From the NCBI GenBank assembly GCA_013297875.1, contig JAAFIW010000027.1, positions 1 through 57,812 on the forward strand: a stretch of 57,812 nucleotides of DNA, in the 5' to 3' direction. Shown piece by piece: positions 57,465 to 57,812 of the stretch. The notes under the pieces were generated by a model. It ran no database searches and was not told the DNA's origin. It saw nothing but the letters and a program-made list of their open reading frames with translations. How positions within the stretch are numbered: the stretch's first letter is position 1; every line of letters starts with the position of its first letter. Position numbers and translations under genes: made by a program. Source of the stretch: Comamonadaceae bacterium. GTDB lineage: Bacteria; Pseudomonadota; Gammaproteobacteria; Burkholderiales; Burkholderiaceae_C.

Positions 57465-57812
57465 TGGATAGACCACGGATGCAGTTGCAAGTCAGTTTTG
57501 GCCCGACTGAGGAGCTCATGGCGCGCGCCATGGGCGACGAAGAGGGGCAAAAATGGCCGCAAATAGGGTTGGCCGCGTTCCTCCAGCTCGGCAATGAACG
57601 GCTCATTGCCAAAGCCGCAGTCGCCCCGTACCAGCACTGGGCGCTGCTGGGGCTCAAGCTTGTCCAGCACACCCATCAAGCCCGCACGCGCTTTGCCCGC
57701 GCTGTGCTCTTTGCCAGGCGAGACCACAACGTCCAGTACCAAGCGCAGATTGCCCACCCAGTAGGTGTGTAGCGCATGGCTGGGCCGGCCTGGTTTGTGG
57801 GGGTTGTAGCTG
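57465..57812 (-). mobile_element. Partial transposase gene (IS1380-like), cut by the window end
   Basis: The minus-strand frame entering at 57811 reads 'SYNPHKPGRPSHALHTYWV', then 'NLRLVLDVVVSPGKEHSAGK' and 'RPVLVRGDCGFGNEPFIAEL', matching the catalytic core region of IS1380-type DDE transposases (Asp in 'LDV', 'RGD-GFGN'). After 'RGQPYL' (about 57560) similarity stops and the frame runs into gcvP-downstream DNA, so the 3' part is missing or altered. It marks an insertion boundary just after gcvP. The part beyond the window is not seen. Confidence 0.7.

Overview
The window looks like chromosomal DNA of a betaproteobacterium of the family Comamonadaceae (Rhodoferax/Polaromonas-like). The GC-rich codon use, the glycine-cleavage operon behind a tandem glycine riboswitch, and a very abundant short repeat built on ATAGCTGCTTGAGCAGTATT all suggest this. 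About 19 copies of that repeat were found by eye, some inside genes. A second family of long GC-rich inverted repeats (CCTTCCCC.../...GGGGAAGG) is also scattered through the window. No rRNA, tRNA or CRISPR array was seen.

Bases 1-5000 are a toxin-antitoxin patch: a zeta-toxin-like remnant, an unpaired HTH antitoxin, two nucleotidyltransferase/HEPN pairs (one with its HEPN gene cut off at a repeat) plus a fossil of a third, a NYN-domain protein, and an AbiE-like pair behind a 12-bp inverted-repeat operator. DUF924, SIMPL-domain and Fic genes follow.

Bases 7096-15006 are the main discovery. Three co-directional genes encode an alpha/beta-hydrolase, a MoxR-like AAA+ ATPase and a 965-residue protein with a vWA-like region and a C-terminal formylglycine-generating-enzyme (FGE, C-type-lectin fold) domain. 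They are followed by a second FGE-domain protein. Each FGE domain ends in a 114-bp variable repeat. A third, non-coding copy between them is rich in AAC codons. Every difference between this copy and the first variable repeat, and all but one for the second, falls at an adenine of the template copy. This is the signature of a diversity-generating retroelement (DGR). The accessory gene beside the template is truncated, and no reverse transcriptase lies in the window, so the element is either decayed or served from elsewhere. The likely reading is a conflict or recognition system whose ligand-binding surface has been diversified.

Bases 15000-28700 hold Phd/VapC-type and housekeeping genes: an RNase II/R-family exonuclease, a TonB-like protein, aroE, mtgA, a TelA/vWA/binding-protein cluster and an ABC exporter whose permease has a stop at codon 3. 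Bases 28706-36773 (minus strand) are a catabolic operon resembling isoprene degradation: CoA-transferase, SDR, glutathione transferase, aldehyde dehydrogenase and a soluble diiron monooxygenase (alpha, gamma, Rieske ferredoxin, coupling protein, beta). The expected reductase gene is missing. A LysR gene is divergent from it.

Bases 38000-51800 are a mosaic of VapBC, regulators (Lrp, WYL, HxlR), VOC/YCII/DUF1428 proteins, an ECF sigma factor lacking its middle, and several broken genes. Bases 52500-57442 are the glycine riboswitch and gcvT-gcvH-gcvP. The window ends in a partial transposase.
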